A DNA stretch of 64,000 nt from Piezodorus guildinii (GCA_023052935.1 CM041298.1:20556871-20620870); one strand, 5' to 3'; shown: positions 33,007 to 44,288, numbered from the stretch's first letter. Made by a program: numbers and translations. Notes: generated by a model not told the origin, from the letters alone.

Positions 33007-33590
33007 ATATTCATTTTTTTGTAAATATTATCAATTAATTATATGATTTAATAATTTTATAAACAATTAAATGTTTTTGATCAATTATGCTTGAATTCGG
33101 TCATCAACAGTTAAAGAGCTCTTTCCGTCTTCCTATTTAAAATTTCAGGTTCTGAACATAGCAAACCGATTACGGCCGGTGCTATATCATAAGGCACCAT
33201 AGCATATACAATTTAAATTTTGCTAACCGTTTGTGATATTAACTGATCCATAAAAACACATTAACTTAAGCACATAGAGAATTAGTTTGTTATGTTGAAG
33301 AACGCCTCGAACTTTTTTTTTTACAAAGATTTGTTTTTTTAAAGATATATTTCTTTTATGATTATATTAATCGGATCATTCTCTTCTAATTATGTTTATA
33401 TATATTTATTTATCATAGATAATTATTATATTACGTTTCGAGGTACCCTATGCCTCATCTTCAGATTTTCAAATATTATATTTATTTCCATATTGTATCT
33501 CAATATAGCTCAATTACTATTATAAATTCTTCATATTAAGTTTATAGATATGAATAATCATTCTAATAAATTCTAATGTTTCACTATCAC
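33007..33590 (-). repeat. 584-bp tandem unit 2, retrozyme-like
   Basis: Second unit of the dimer. It differs from unit 1 at single bases (accctatgcc versus acccaatgcc in the stem-II loop, for example). A few bases of a third unit (atattcattttt) follow before sequence diverges at ~33602. Confidence 0.85.
33436..33464 (-). ncRNA. Hammerhead-ribozyme-like motif in tandem unit 2
   Basis: Same as unit 1, offset by exactly 584 bp: CTGAAGA at 33458-33464, GAAA at 33436-33439, stem II GAGG/CCTC intact, one loop base changed. Loop-only divergence is compatible with structural constraint but is too little data to prove it. Confidence 0.45.
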
Positions 33591-33609
33591 ATATTCATTT
33601 TTCCAACTT

Positions 33610-33668
33610 TTTGTTGCTGTGCACTTGCAACTATCATGTATACTGATAGTTGCAAGTGCACAGCAATA
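33610..33668. repeat. Perfect hairpin, 23-bp arms
   Basis: ttgctgtgcacttgcaacta and its complement tagttgcaagtgcacagcaa surround a ~7-nt loop. It sits at the point where the tandem array ends and the inverted copy begins. Confidence 0.85.
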
Positions 33669-33800
33669 TTTGAAAATCTGAAGATGAGGCATAGGGTACC
33701 TCGAAACGTAATATAATAATTATCTTGGACATGTTGTGATAAATAAATATATATAAACTTAATTAGAAGAGAATGTTCCGATTAATATAATCATAACCTA
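33665..33800 (+). repeat. Inverted partial copy of the 584-bp unit
   Basis: Reverse complement of about 32755-32893, with an extra tggacatgttg insert near 33725. It brings a third hammerhead-like motif onto plus: CTGAAGA at 33678-33684, GAGG/CCTC stem, GAAA at 33703-33706, CGTA. Confidence 0.8.
33678..33706 (+). ncRNA. Hammerhead-ribozyme-like motif, inverted copy
   Basis: Stem-II loop is catagggta, as in unit 2, so the inverted copy derives from that version. All core bases are retained. Confidence 0.45.
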
Positions 33801-33947
33801 AAGTACTCTTCTATAATAGTAATTGATATAAGATATATTTCTTGTATTTTACAACTCTATTATATAGACATGTATAATATATATGACCATAAAACGCATG
33901 TAGATAATCTATATATTGTTATTGCTCCTAAAATATTCTGAACTAGA

Positions 33948-34190
33948 AGGTCTCGAGGTCATCTTTTTTTCAGATGGCCTCATCAGAAATCAAAGAGGAA
34001 AAAAAATAAAAACTTGAGGGTTAAAGTGAGAATGGAGTTTGGCATGGATGGTAAAATACATGGTCCGAGTTAAATCTGCAATGTATTTAACATGAAAGCT
34101 TTGATGAATGATTTTATTCGTGACAAAGTAGGAGTTATGATTTTACGAATGATTTAGGGCTTTAATAATTATATACAAGAAGAGTTAGAT
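33948..34190 (-). pseudogene. Jockey-B C-terminus
   Basis: Minus strand: SYFVTNKIIHQSFHVKYIA, AKLHSHFNP, and a RPSEKKMTSRP-like end. These align with YFVTNKFIHRDLNVPYVAE … KLHSHSNPL … RRLKRRWPRDLL of the better copies. Degenerate. Confidence 0.72.
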
Positions 34191-34369
34191 GATTTATTGC
34201 AACCCAAAACCGGAAACAGTGCAGGAAAGATTTACCTATATTGAAAATATATGAGAAACCTCTTAGCCAAAAAAAAAATAGTTGCCACTTTTTGTAAGCC
34301 CCAAAAATATTCACTCATACACGAAGTATAAATACCTTTTAATGTGTGACAAAATCTTAACCTTAGTTA

Positions 34370-35345
34370 AATCTGTTGCACACGACATGTACTTACCTCC
34401 GTTGTTAAAATTAATTTAAGAATTTTTAAATACGGTAACATAAAATAAGTTTAAGAAATTAATTTTTTTTCTCTTTATATCTATATTCACACCTGTCAGA
34501 ATGTATCTGACAATCAGCAAATGTGCTATTGCTGCAAATTGAGATCAAACATGGTAGGCATGAAGAAGGAAAGTGCCCAACAGCACCCCTTCCATGGCTT
34601 TATTTTAGCTGAGGAGGTCCCTCATCCAGCCTCTCTTTAGCCTTCTTCTGACTGGCATTTCAACTATTGACATATCGTTAATCAGTCTATTGTCTTGTCC
34701 GTTAAGTTTAATGTGAAAACGAGAATTGAGTGTTCGTATATGTTGTTCAACTGTTGGTTGTTGTAAGTCCGTATGTAGGGTTCTGTTGTCTACGTACCAA
34801 GGATCTGTCGTTATGAGACTTAAAATTTTGGATTGAAATGATTGCAGTTTTTGTATGAGAGTATTTTTTTCTGAACCAAAAATCTGTGAAGCGTAAGTCC
34901 ATTTTGGCTTAAGAAGGTATGTGTATGTATTCAGTTTCCGTCTAATTTTTAATTTTGAAGATTTAGAACAAAGTGAGTATAGTACTTTCAGTCGGTAGTT
35001 AAGAATCTGTCTTTTCATCTTGACAAGACAGAATTAATTTAATTTAATTTTGATAGAAACATTTAATGTGATTTATTAAATAATCTATTATATTATTATC
35101 TAAAACCGCTTTTCATCACTCTCTTTTACATTTTACAAATTTGTGTAGAAGATATTAGTTTTTCTAAGTATTTTGCATCTATACTACTATTCTTGTGTTC
35201 AAATCACAAACATTTCATAAAAAAATATTTTTGCACATTTCTGTTTTAGTTCGTTATCAAATTCGCTCAACTTGCATATTTAGCTGTTATTTATGAATGC
35301 TAACAAGGTGCCTATTTTTTTTAAATCTACAAAATTATTTAGTTA
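34370..35345 (+). mobile_element. PR1 copy (forward) split by a Jockey-C fragment
   Basis: Left end atctgttgcacacgac near 34370, internal blocks to 35345 (gctaacaaggtgcc, aaatctacaaaat). It is interrupted at about 34466-35030. Target duplication agaaattaattt / agaattaattt flanks the insert with one indel. Confidence 0.75.
34466..35030 (-). pseudogene. Jockey-C RT C-terminus with 3' UTR
   Basis: ORF 35018-34605 (137 residues) opens at MKRQILNYRLKVLYSLCSK and keeps LLKPKWTYASQIFGSEK, IQKLQSFQSKILSLI and a C-terminal RRRLKRGWMRDLLS. It covers only the thumb and tail of an RT polyprotein by 5' truncation, although this piece is open. The 3' UTR ends in a T run on plus (poly(A) on minus) near 34466. 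Confidence 0.82.
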
Positions 35346-35620
35346 TTAATTGTTTTGCGGATGAAGTAAACTAGAACCTGTTTGTTTTTTTGTTGTATTT
35401 TTATTTCCATTTCCCCATCTAGGCCATTTATATAACATAGAGTTTCGGTAGAGCTATTCTACACGTTATGTATGAAATACAGCATGCCCTAAAAAATCTA
35501 AATATATATCTAATATTTAGGATTAGATTGAAATGATTGTATGAAGGGGTCCGCGAGTGCGAATATTTTTTGTTTGAAACCACTGGTCTATACTTTTCTT
35601 ATGCAATATTTATTATCATG
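35346..35620 (+). repeat. Segment duplicated (inverted) at 14.3-14.64 kb, left part
   Basis: Reverse-complement match to 14345-14637 with a ~10-15 bp indel near 35530. Ends at tattatcatg (35620), where the RTE element starts. The duplicate reads straight through into 36669. Confidence 0.8.
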
Positions 35621-36668
35621 CTATTCCTCAAAAGTTGCTGAGGGCTATAAAGTCAACATACCAAGAACCAAAGTGTATAATGCGCTTAAATGGGCAAGAA
35701 TCCAAAGTGTTTAGGATGGAAAAGGGAGTAAAACAGGGCGATTCGCTAAGTCCCCTTTTGTTTATTGTATACATAGATGTGATTGCCTCAATTTGCAAAA
35801 GACGCACAGCCAGAATGCACATGGGCCAATGGAACCTGTATCCTGTTGTTATACAGTTCCTCTTGTTTGCTGACGATATAGTCCTTATAGCGGAATCCCA
35901 AGAGCAGCTTCAGCAGGCAGTGACGGAGTGGAATGAGGAACTGAAGAGAAAGGGAATGACTATCAATTCCAGAAAAAGCAAGGTTCTTCAAGTTGGTAGA
36001 GCTCAAGAAGATGTACAGATCTCCTGTGGTGGAGAATTGATGGAGGTGGTGAAAGATTTCACGTATCTAGGCACAGTGATCAGTAGATCTGGGAAATTGG
36101 ATTCTGAAATCTCAAGCAGAATTTCCAAAGCTACTTCCGTCTATTACCATGTCTGCAACACGGTTATCGGAAAAAGAGAAATAGCACGGAACGTGAAGTT
36201 ACACCTGTTCAAGTCCATCTTTCTACCAGTGCTTCTCTATGGAGCAGAGAGCTGGATTATGAATGAAAGGCTACAAAGTCGCATCACTGCCTCGGAAATG
36301 AAGTTTCTAAGAAGAATTGTGGGGAAGACACGGAAAGACTGTGTCCGGAATGAAAGGATCAGGGAAGAGCTTAGTGTATGCTCTGTTCTAGAAGTCTTAG
36401 ACAAGAAGCAATTGGGATGGTACGGGCATGTCTGCCGAATGGACCACCACCGGAACCCAATTAAAACAATGGAGGTAAGGCCCTTAGGAAGAAGACCTAG
36501 AGGACGCCCTAGGACCTCCTATATCACCCACATGGAGCGAATAGGGATGCGTAGAGGTAAAACTCTGGGCGAGATTAGAAACCTTGCCAGGAACAGAGAC
36601 AGTTGGTACCAATGGCTGGGAGCTCGCCCACGCTGAAAGGCAAATGGGTCGAGGAGAAAGAAGAAGAA
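35621..36668 (+). mobile_element. 5'-truncated RTE-like insertion, open reading frame
   Basis: Bounds are set by comparison with the empty site in the inverted duplicate at 14.32 kb: the flanks join there as tatg/ggattgc. The element starts inside the RT coding region and ends in a (GAA)n tail (36655-36668). No clear TSD, so insertion was blunt or accompanied by a small change. It is one of the better preserved RT inserts. Confidence 0.85.
35635..36636 (+). CDS. RTE-like reverse transcriptase, C-terminal 333 residues, open
   Basis: Open frame without stops. It has motif B GVKQGDSLSPLLF (residues 31-43), the catalytic FADD at 78-81, FTYLGTVISRSGKLD, a thumb with SIFLPVLLYGAESW, and a basic C-terminal tail (GRRPRGRPRTSY). 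The endonuclease and RT fingers are absent, so it cannot be active, yet lack of lesions implies young age. The coding frame continues upstream to the 5' junction at 35621 without a start. The ATG-like start is arbitrary. Confidence 0.8.
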   Translation: MLRAIKSTYQEPKCIMRLNGQESKVFRMEKGVKQGDSLSPLLFIVYIDVIASICKRRTARMHMGQWNLYPVVIQFLLFADDIVLIAESQEQLQQAVTEWNEELKRKGMTINSRKSKVLQVGRAQEDVQISCGGELMEVVKDFTYLGTVISRSGKLDSEISSRISKATSVYYHVCNTVIGKREIARNVKLHLFKSIFLPVLLYGAESWIMNERLQSRITASEMKFLRRIVGKTRKDCVRNERIREELSVCSVLEVLDKKQLGWYGHVCRMDHHRNPIKTMEVRPLGRRPRGRPRTSYITHMERIGMRRGKTLGEIRNLARNRDSWYQWLGARPR

Positions 36669-37530
36669 GGATTGCTTTGGGCTCTTTTTCCAATATTCCA
36701 AGAGTATCATAAACAAATCCGGTGCACGCAACACACGACTTTCACTTATTTCCGTTATCTATATCAATTTAACAATTTTTAAACAAGTTTATAAACGAAT
36801 GTAAATTGTTAAAGAATTATTTACATTGGATTTTAAAAGAAACATTTGTTTTATTAAATAATCTATAAGACAATCAGTTTGTTTTATCGGCTATTCATCA
36901 CTCTCTGTTAATCTATAAGATAATATTTTTTTTCTAAAATCTTTAGCATTTCAACGGTATATCATACATGTATATTACTGTTCTTAAGTTGAAAAACTAA
37001 AAAATTGCATTAAAAAATATTTTTACAGTTATCTCCTTTAGTTGGTTATCCAATTCGATCGACTTTATCGTTGATAACCAGATTATATTGTGTTTTTTTT
37101 TTCTATCAACAAAATTAAAGATACTTTAGAGGAAGAAACTTCAAAATATCGGCATTTAAGCCCTGTCAGACTATTTTAATCAGAATAAAACCTACATCAT
37201 ACTAAAGCCTGTTAAATTGTACATAGATGTAGCGAGTTTAATCAAAATTTTAATAGCCGTTTTTGAGAAAAACGTTCAGAATGCATGGTATAAAGGTGCT
37301 CTTCTGGTTAACTGATTTTGATTAAAAAATGTTGCTTTAACGTCTCAGGCGTATACGCTCCTTAAATATGAAATTTAAATTTTATGAAAATTATTTTTTT
37401 CGAGCTAGATTTATTACACACAGGCCTTTTTGCGGGACTTGGTCATTTGGACCCTATAACGTGTATTTCCGTTGAAAACTAGAATCATAAAATTTTTACG
37501 TGCGTAATTCTTTCTTGCCCTTATTATATG
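36669..37530 (+). repeat. Duplicated segment right part and PR1 copy (forward)
   Basis: 36669-36716 completes the segment shared with 14 kb. PR1 runs 36717-37530, from atccggtgcacgcaacacac to a degraded right end (cttattatatg). The first ~370 bp share private variants with 13915-14285. Confidence 0.8.
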
Positions 37531-38094
37531 TTTAATATTATTTTATTGAATAATGCAAATATTCAAATGAAATTTTCTATACTAAATATAAAATATTTTG
37601 CCTTCATTTATTTATTTTACTTGGTGAACCGGCGTGGCGGGTGTTTCCAATAAAAATTTATAACACTGGAGAATAATCCTCTGGATTTCCAGGATAATGC
37701 CCTCGCTTTCAATTTGCGGCTTTATTCAGGACTACGCTTCTTTTGTAACACCTCGCCCGAGTTAATTTTAGCCTTGATGATTCCGGTACCGTGGGTATTT
37801 TAAACAGCAATTAAGCGCTGTTTGATAAGCCTTTGGAGTTTCCTGGATAACACTCACTCATTCAAATTCCAGCCCATAATTAAGTGTTTAAAAAGATATT
37901 ACTCTGAAAAATAATTTGCGAAGTAAATGTTTATATTTTGCCGTTCAACCCATAAATTTACTATTTATTATATAAAATTAGGGATCTATGAATAGTTGAT
38001 TTGTTTATTTTTAAAAACAGTTATTATAAATAATAATGGAGCTTCTATTTATTATATAACTAGTCTATTTTGCAGAGTTTATAGGGTTATAGCA
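37531..38094. other. Unassigned stretch with GC-richer patch
   Basis: 37625-37870 is more balanced in composition (cggcgtggcgggtg, ccggtaccgtgggt) with no stop-free frame of note. No family match within the window. Confidence 0.45.
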
Positions 38095-38490
38095 GTAAGT
38101 TTTGTAACGTCTCGAGCGTATATATGTCTTAAATATGAAATTTCAGTTTTATAGGACTTACCGTTTCCGCCCGGGAGTTACCACACACACACACAGACCT
38201 TTTTGCGGGACTTGGTTATTTGGACTCAGGGGACCCTAAAATGTGTATTTCCGTTGACAACTGGAATTCGAAAATTTTCACGATCGCAATACTTTTCCTT
38301 ACTATATATAGTAAGTGAAAATAATAAGTAAAATATTTGTTTTCAATTAGTTATCTATGTTTTCATTTTCCTATTGTTAACTGTACGGATCAACGATTCC
38401 CGGTATAATTTATGTCTCGTTGACTCTTAAAGGAAATACTTAACCAAACATCAGCGGTTTAGAAAATCGTTTCCTCTCCGCCTCTTCTAC
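38095..38490 (+). repeat. PR1 right end plus inverted flank (left arm of large inverted repeat)
   Basis: 38095-38322 is the hairpin half of PR1 (forward). 38334-38490 is the flank also found at 39055-39227 and 30848-30964, here inverted. With 39055-39480 it makes a ~400-bp inverted repeat around a ~560-bp spacer. Confidence 0.8.
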
Positions 38491-38501
38491 AAGATTAAGG
38501 A

Positions 38502-38612
<111 letters not shown>

Positions 38613-39054
38613 GCCATATTTCTTGTTAAAAATTAGAACACCAATGTCAAATAAAACGGTCAAAATAATATATCAATGTTATGCATTATAGCTCTGTTAC
38701 TATTTTCTAATTAAAAAATCGGCTACTTATGAAGGTCTATTGAAAATTAAAATAAGTAACAAAACATATAAATTACATAATATTTAATACATGAAACGAT
38801 TCAATTTGATTGTTACATTGGTGATGTTAATTACCATACGTAAGTTAACGTGTCGTCAGGCAGATTAAGGTTCAGGAAGGCAGAGCTAAGGAGAAATATT
38901 GATTTAAGTGTTAAAGCTCCCTCAAAACAACCGAGCTAACGTAAACTATGTATGATAAAAGTGAAATACTTGAAGAGAGCATACCGAGCTCTATTAGACT
39001 TGAGGAAGTTTGGCCCAGTTAAAGATAGTTAAAGTTTAACGCCGAGATTCCTGA

Positions 39055-40134
39055 ATTTTTGCAGAAGAGGCGAAGAGGAAACGATTTTCAAAACCGCTGA
39101 TGTTTGATTAAACATTTTCTTTAAGAGTCAACGAGTCATATATTATACCGGGAATCGTTGATCCGTACAGTTAACAAAAGGAAAATAAAAACACAGACAA
39201 TTAATAGAAAACAAATACTTTATTTATTACTTTCACTTACTATATATAATAAGCGAAAGTATTGCGATCGTAAAAATTTTCGAATTCCAGTCTTTAACGG
39301 AAATACACATTTTAGGGTCCCCTGAGTCCAAATAACCAAGTTCCGCAAAAAGGTCTGTGTGTGTGTGTGTGTGGTAACTCATGGTCGGAAACAATAAGTC
39401 CTATGAAACTGAAATTTCATATTTAAGACCAATATACGCCCGAGACGTTACAAAACCTTTTTCATCAAAATGAGCTTACCAGAAGAGCCACTTAATACCA
39501 TGCATTTTGCATCTTTTTTAGATTTTCTCAAAAACGGTTCCGACGGTTTTGATTATACTCGCTATATCAATGTAACATTTGTATAATATCATAACATTTG
39601 GCTTTAATATCATGTAGTTTTCATTCTGATTACAATGGTCTGACAGGGCTTAAATGCCGATATTTTAATTTTTTTCCCTGTAAAGTACTTTAATTTTGTA
39701 GATTTTGTAAAAATAAATATATTATCTTGTTACCACCGATGAAAAACACATAAATATATAAGTTGAACGTATTCAATATCTAACTAAAGGATAAATCTGA
39801 AAAAATAGGGTTTTTAATGCAATTTTTTTATTTTGAACATAGCAACAGTAATATACACGTATAATATACCGTTGGAAAGCTAATGCTTTTAGAATAAATA
39901 TTATCTAATGAACACCCTTGTAAAATTTAATAAAGAGTGATGAAAACCCGATAAATCTGACTATTTTAGATAATAATATAATAGATTTTTTAATAAAACA
40001 CACGTTTCTATAAAAATTCAATTCAATTATTTCTTTAATGGTTTCACGTATTTTTATCTCTAACTGTATTAGAAAATCCTTTCATTGATTTTAAAAATGG
40101 AGGTAAGTGAAAGTCGTGTGTTGCCCGCAACAGA
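39055..40134 (-). mobile_element. PR1 full-length copy (reverse) with flank (right arm)
   Basis: 39228-40134 is a complete 907-bp PR1 from the hairpin end to tgttgcccgcaacaga, followed by a T run. 39055-39227 is the shared flank. (GT)n tract at 39355-39371. Best-preserved reverse copy in the window. Confidence 0.82.
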
Positions 40135-40848
40135 TTTTTTTTATTTTTGGTCGATTACAAAGCTTTATTTATGAAAACAATGAAAATAAACCAAACTTGT
40201 GTAATATATGTATTGTTTTTTAGTTTATTTTTTTATTCTTTATTGCGCTTTAGTGATTCTGAAACTTTCTACACTAATGTGTAAAATTTCAATTGAATAA
40301 CCTACAATGTAACTAGAACATTCCATATCTTTGCAGAAATTTTCGTTATAGGTCTTCATACACAACGTTACATTTAATATTGAAACTGTTGACTTAGCCA
40401 GCAAATACATGGATACGTGAGGGAACCAATACTCATGTTTTCCCGTATTAATGTTTAACTTGAAATCCAATACGCTATCGTTTGAACTGTTCCCATCTAT
40501 CGATAGTTGTTAAATATTGAATGAATTTCCGAAAAGTTGTTGTGTTTCATATGTTCTACTTCTGTAAACCTTCAATAAATATTAGATTTTGGGTCTATTC
40601 TTCGGGGCTGGAGCGGCTCTCCAAGTTGTTGACACAAAGAGATTAGGAAATACTTGACTGGGAACTTGCTCGTTAGTATTTATAGCATTCGTCTTATAGG
40701 GAAGCGTCACGTGACCTGATCAGAGAGTCACGGTCGAAACAAGTAGATGTCACGAAAAACTGGATTAATGTTTGTTTTATTTTAAATTAGTTTTCGAGAT
40801 GTTCAGATGTTCGTTTTGACAAAAATATTACAGCTTTAAAGTATATAT
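40135..40848. other. No recognised gene
   Basis: A 76-codon minus ORF (40470-40240) has no recognisable motif. GC is slightly higher at 40600-40750. Nothing else is supportable. Confidence 0.45.
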
Positions 40849-40941
40849 TCGGGCTGAATAATTTCTTCTATAATAACTTAAATTTGTTATTAAGTCAATT
40901 TTTTTTAATATGAATACAACTGCACTATCACAACATTGGGT

Positions 40942-41003
40942 GGTATCGGCATCGAACCTTCGGGTTCGGTAAGCCAATTATTATTATTATTAACTTATCA
41001 CTG
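40942..41003 (+). mobile_element. LINE-D 3' terminus, extreme 5' truncation
   Basis: tggtatcggcatcgaacc, ttcgggttcggtaagcc, then (ATT)n. This is the last ~50 bp of LINE-D, identical to 52009-52060. Confidence 0.85.
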
Positions 41004-41193
41004 TGTAACATTGTTAATTATTGTTTTTAATACCTCCTATTGAATTTAAAGTTTGTTGTATAATTATTTTTAATTTTTTTTAATAATGGATACTCAAATA
41101 ATAATGATTTTCTACAAAACGTTTTTATCTATTTACTTCGCTAATGTGTTTTTTTTAATGTAATGTATATTGCTATTTTTACTTTGTAGAGTT

Positions 41194-41222
41194 CTGAAGA
41201 TGGGAGAAGATACCGAAACGTC
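41194..41222 (+). ncRNA. Hammerhead-ribozyme-like motif
   Basis: CTGAAGA, then T, a short GG…CC stem II, GAAA (41215-41218), CGTC. The core is intact, but stem II is weaker than at 15.3 or 32.9 kb and stem I has only two pairs (TT/AA). Confidence 0.35.
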
Positions 41223-41381
41223 AAATGTTGACATAATTAATTTAAAAAGTTTTTATAGAAGAAATTATTCAGCTCGAACATCTACCTAATAGTATGCGAG
41301 ATCTTTCGGTGTTCTAGAATATATTGATATAATACTACAGCTTTTTACTTATTTATTGATTTTTTTTTTTCATTTAATTTT

Positions 41382-41580
41382 ACTTACCTACATAAGAAAT
41401 ATATAGCAATGTTCGAAGTAGTATTCGAATTCCCCTACTCGAGTTTTCATTGGAAATATACGTTTTATGTTCTCCTGAATCCAAAAGACTCATTAAGTCT
41501 AGGTAAAAGATCTATGCGTGTGTGTGGTTCACAATTCCCGCGAATATTCTTTACTTCCCATGAAAAGACATTTTTAAACT
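41382..41580 (-). repeat. PR1 relic, hairpin end (reverse)
   Basis: cttacctacataagaaatat, then gtattcgaattcccc, aaatatacgttttatg, tctcctgaatccaaa and tgtgtgtggttcac keep the order of PR1 with many changes. Confidence 0.6.
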
Positions 41581-42207
41581 ATGAAAAGAAAACGTTGTTT
41601 ATTCTGTGGAAATGTTTCTATACTTTAATTCAAGCTATTATTATTATTTATTTATTTTATATTATTATTATTTATTTATTTATAAATCCTAATAAATCCC
41701 ACCAAATCACCTGCACTCTACGCCGTAAACCTATGACTTCCTGTCCAGTTGTCTCCTTTAATCATACCCCACTCATCACTGTAGAACAAATACGATACCT
41801 TGGACTTCATCTTGACAAACGTCTTACATGGAATCCTCATACAAGACTTAAACGACAAGAAACTGCTCGTAGATATCGACTATTAAAACACTTACTTGAC
41901 AAACGATCAAAACTCTCTCTATACTTAAAAAAAACTGATTTACACAACCATAATTAGACCTACCTGGACTTATGGCATAGAGCTATGGGGCTCCACTAAA
42001 CCATCGAATTCCTCCCGCATCCAATCCTTGCAATCCAAAATCCTTCGACAAATCCTAGACGCTTCATACTTTGTTACCAACAAATTCATCCATAGAGACC
42101 TGAATATCCCACTTGTTGCAGAAATTGCCCAAAAAAGATACTCCTCCTTTCATTCCAAATTACCAGCCCATACAAACCCGCTTGTCCGTATCCTCTCATC
42201 GGCATCT

Positions 42208-44288
42208 ACATACATACATACATATTCGGCGCAACAACCCGTTATCGAGTCTAGGCCTCCCCTAGCAGCCTCCGCCAGACGGCTCTGTCTTGTGCTGCAG
42301 CAGTCCAGTTCCTGATGTTGAGCAGGCTCCTTGCATCCATCCCTACACCATCCAGCCATCTTGTTTTGGGTCGCCCCACTCTCCTTGCTCGGTGCACCTC
42401 TTCTGTCAGTATCTTCTTTGGAATCTCAGAATCACTCATTCGAGCCACAAGGCCGGCCCATCGGAGTCGTCCTAGCTTTATAATCTTAACGACATCAGCA
42501 TCCTTAAAGATGTTGTAGAGCTCCCTGTTTTTTCTTTTCCTCCAGACTTCTCCTTCTCTTACTGCTCCGAATATTCTTCTGAGCACCTGTCTTTCGAATA
42601 TTAACAGCCTGTTCTCGTCCGCCTTAGTAGTTGCCCATGCCTCTGATCCATAGGTGAGCACTGGACGTACCAGGGTCTTGTAAAGATTAATTTTTGTACT
42701 GGAGGAAAGGTTTTTGCTCCTAAAATGCTTGGATAGGCCGTGGAAGCATCTGTTTGCACTATTTATTCGTCTGCTGATATCCTGAGATACATCGTTCCTG
42801 GAATTAATTTCGGATCCTAGGTATACAAAAGTCTCCACTCTGTGGAACTTATAGGGGCCAATGTTCAGGAATGCAATATGGTCTCCACCACCACCCCCTA
42901 CTCGCATATATTTAGTTTTATGCTCATTAACTGTGAGACCAAATTCTGCGGCAGCTGTTTTAAAAGCAATGAATGCCTCCTTCAATGCCTTTTCTGAAGT
43001 CGCCACGATGTCAATGTCATCGGCATAACCTAATAGCTGTACAGTCCTGTTAAAGATGGTACCTGTTGTCTGAATTTTTGATTTTCGCACAGCTACCTCT
43101 AATGCCAAATTAAATAGAAGGCAAGCAAGGGCGTCTCATTGTCTTACTCCGCTATTGGTTCTAAATGCCTCAGAAAGATTTGACCCCACACGGACAACGC
43201 ATTTTGAGTTTTCCATAGTCATCTTTACAAGTCTTATAAGTTTTCCTGGGACTTTAAGCTCTTCTAGGGCCTTGTATAGTTCTTCTCGACCGATGCTATC
43301 ATATGCCGACTTGAAGTCGACGAAGAGATGGTGAGTGGTCAGCTTGTATTCCATACCCTTTTCCAGGATCATCCGTAATGTAAAGATCTGGTCGGTGGTT
43401 GAGCGGCCTCTTCTAAAACCTGATTGGTAATTTCCAAGTTCTCTCTCTGCGAATGGGACTAGTTTCTCAAACAGGACATTAGATAGCACTCTATAAGCAC
43501 AAGAGAGTAACACAATTCCCCGATAGTTAGCGCATTGATTTCGGTCCCCCTTCTTGTGCAGGAGACATATTACACCATGGTCCCATTCCTGCGGCATCCT
43601 TTCTTCCATCCAGATATCCAGTATGAGCTCGAACAGTGCCTTTTCCAGCTCCTCACCTCCGTGCTTCAGTAGCTCCGCCTGGATGCCATCGATGCCAGAA
43701 GCCTTGTTGTTTTTGAGCTTACCAATGGCGTCTTCAACTTCATCTCGGTCAGGTGGTTCTAAGTCATCTCTTCTGTGCGATATGACGGACGTGTCTGGAT
43801 GCTGATCTTGATCCTTAGTAAGAAGCTGCCTAAAGTGTTTCACCCACCTTTGCAGAACTTGATCCTTATGAACAAGAAGTGTCCCATCTTCATCTCTGCA
43901 AGAGGTGACTTTTGGTGAGAATGTTTTTCTTCCATCATTAACTCTCTGGAAGAATAGTCTGGACTCGTTAGCTTTTTTAAAATTTTCCATCTCTTCAAAC
44001 TGTTTATTTTCCCAAGCTCTCTTCTTTTTTCTATGAATTCGTTTTTCCTCTCTTCTCCTCTCACCATAAATCTGAGCTGACCTTCTTGTGTGGCGTTGCA
44101 ACATTTTCATGTAGGCTTCATTCTTACAAGCTGTTGCATGGAGACATTCTGTATCAAACCATGGTGACCGAGTAGGCCTATCTTTATAACCTAAGGTTTT
44201 CGCGGCTGCTGCATTCAGAGCTTCAGAGCATTTTTTCCACTGTTCTTCAATGCCATCAGCAGATGAACGCGTCCTTTTTACAAAATTC
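42208..44288 (-). mobile_element. RTE-like element nested in Jockey-B, 13-bp TSD
   Basis: Flanked by ctcatcggcatct (42195-42207) and ctcatcagcatct (44289-44301), one mismatch. The 3' tail on minus is (TATG)n (plus acatacatacat at 42208-42222). 5'-truncated at 44288 before or within the endonuclease-RT linker. Length is 2.08 kb. Confidence 0.9.
42251..44288 (-). pseudogene. RTE-like reverse transcriptase with one in-frame stop
   Basis: One frame covers 44288-42251, about 680 codons, interrupted only by TGA at 43136-43138, where GVRQGDALAC is expected. Visible are a coiled, charged linker (RRREEKRIHRKKKRAWEN), RT motifs (KNNKASGIDGIQAELLK, ANYRGIVLLS, YQSGFRRGRSTTDQIF, LFVDFKSAYDS, YADDIDIVATS), thumb LYKTLVRPVLTYGSEAW, and the C-terminal RVGRPKTRWLDGV. 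The first codons, MLMR, come from the duplicated target site, not from the element. Lesions are few, so the copy is young. Confidence 0.9.

Larger units (their letters stand above)
40849..41279. mobile_element. Foldback element with hammerhead-like motif, carrying a LINE-D tail
   Basis: gggctgaataatttcttctata (40853-40874) pairs with tatagaagaaattattcagctc (41254-41275). Inside, near the right arm, plus reads CTGAAGA … GAAACGTC (41194-41222). A 62-bp LINE-D 3' end (40942-41003) is inserted in the loop. Layout parallels the foldbacks at 15.2 and 49.5 kb. Confidence 0.6.
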
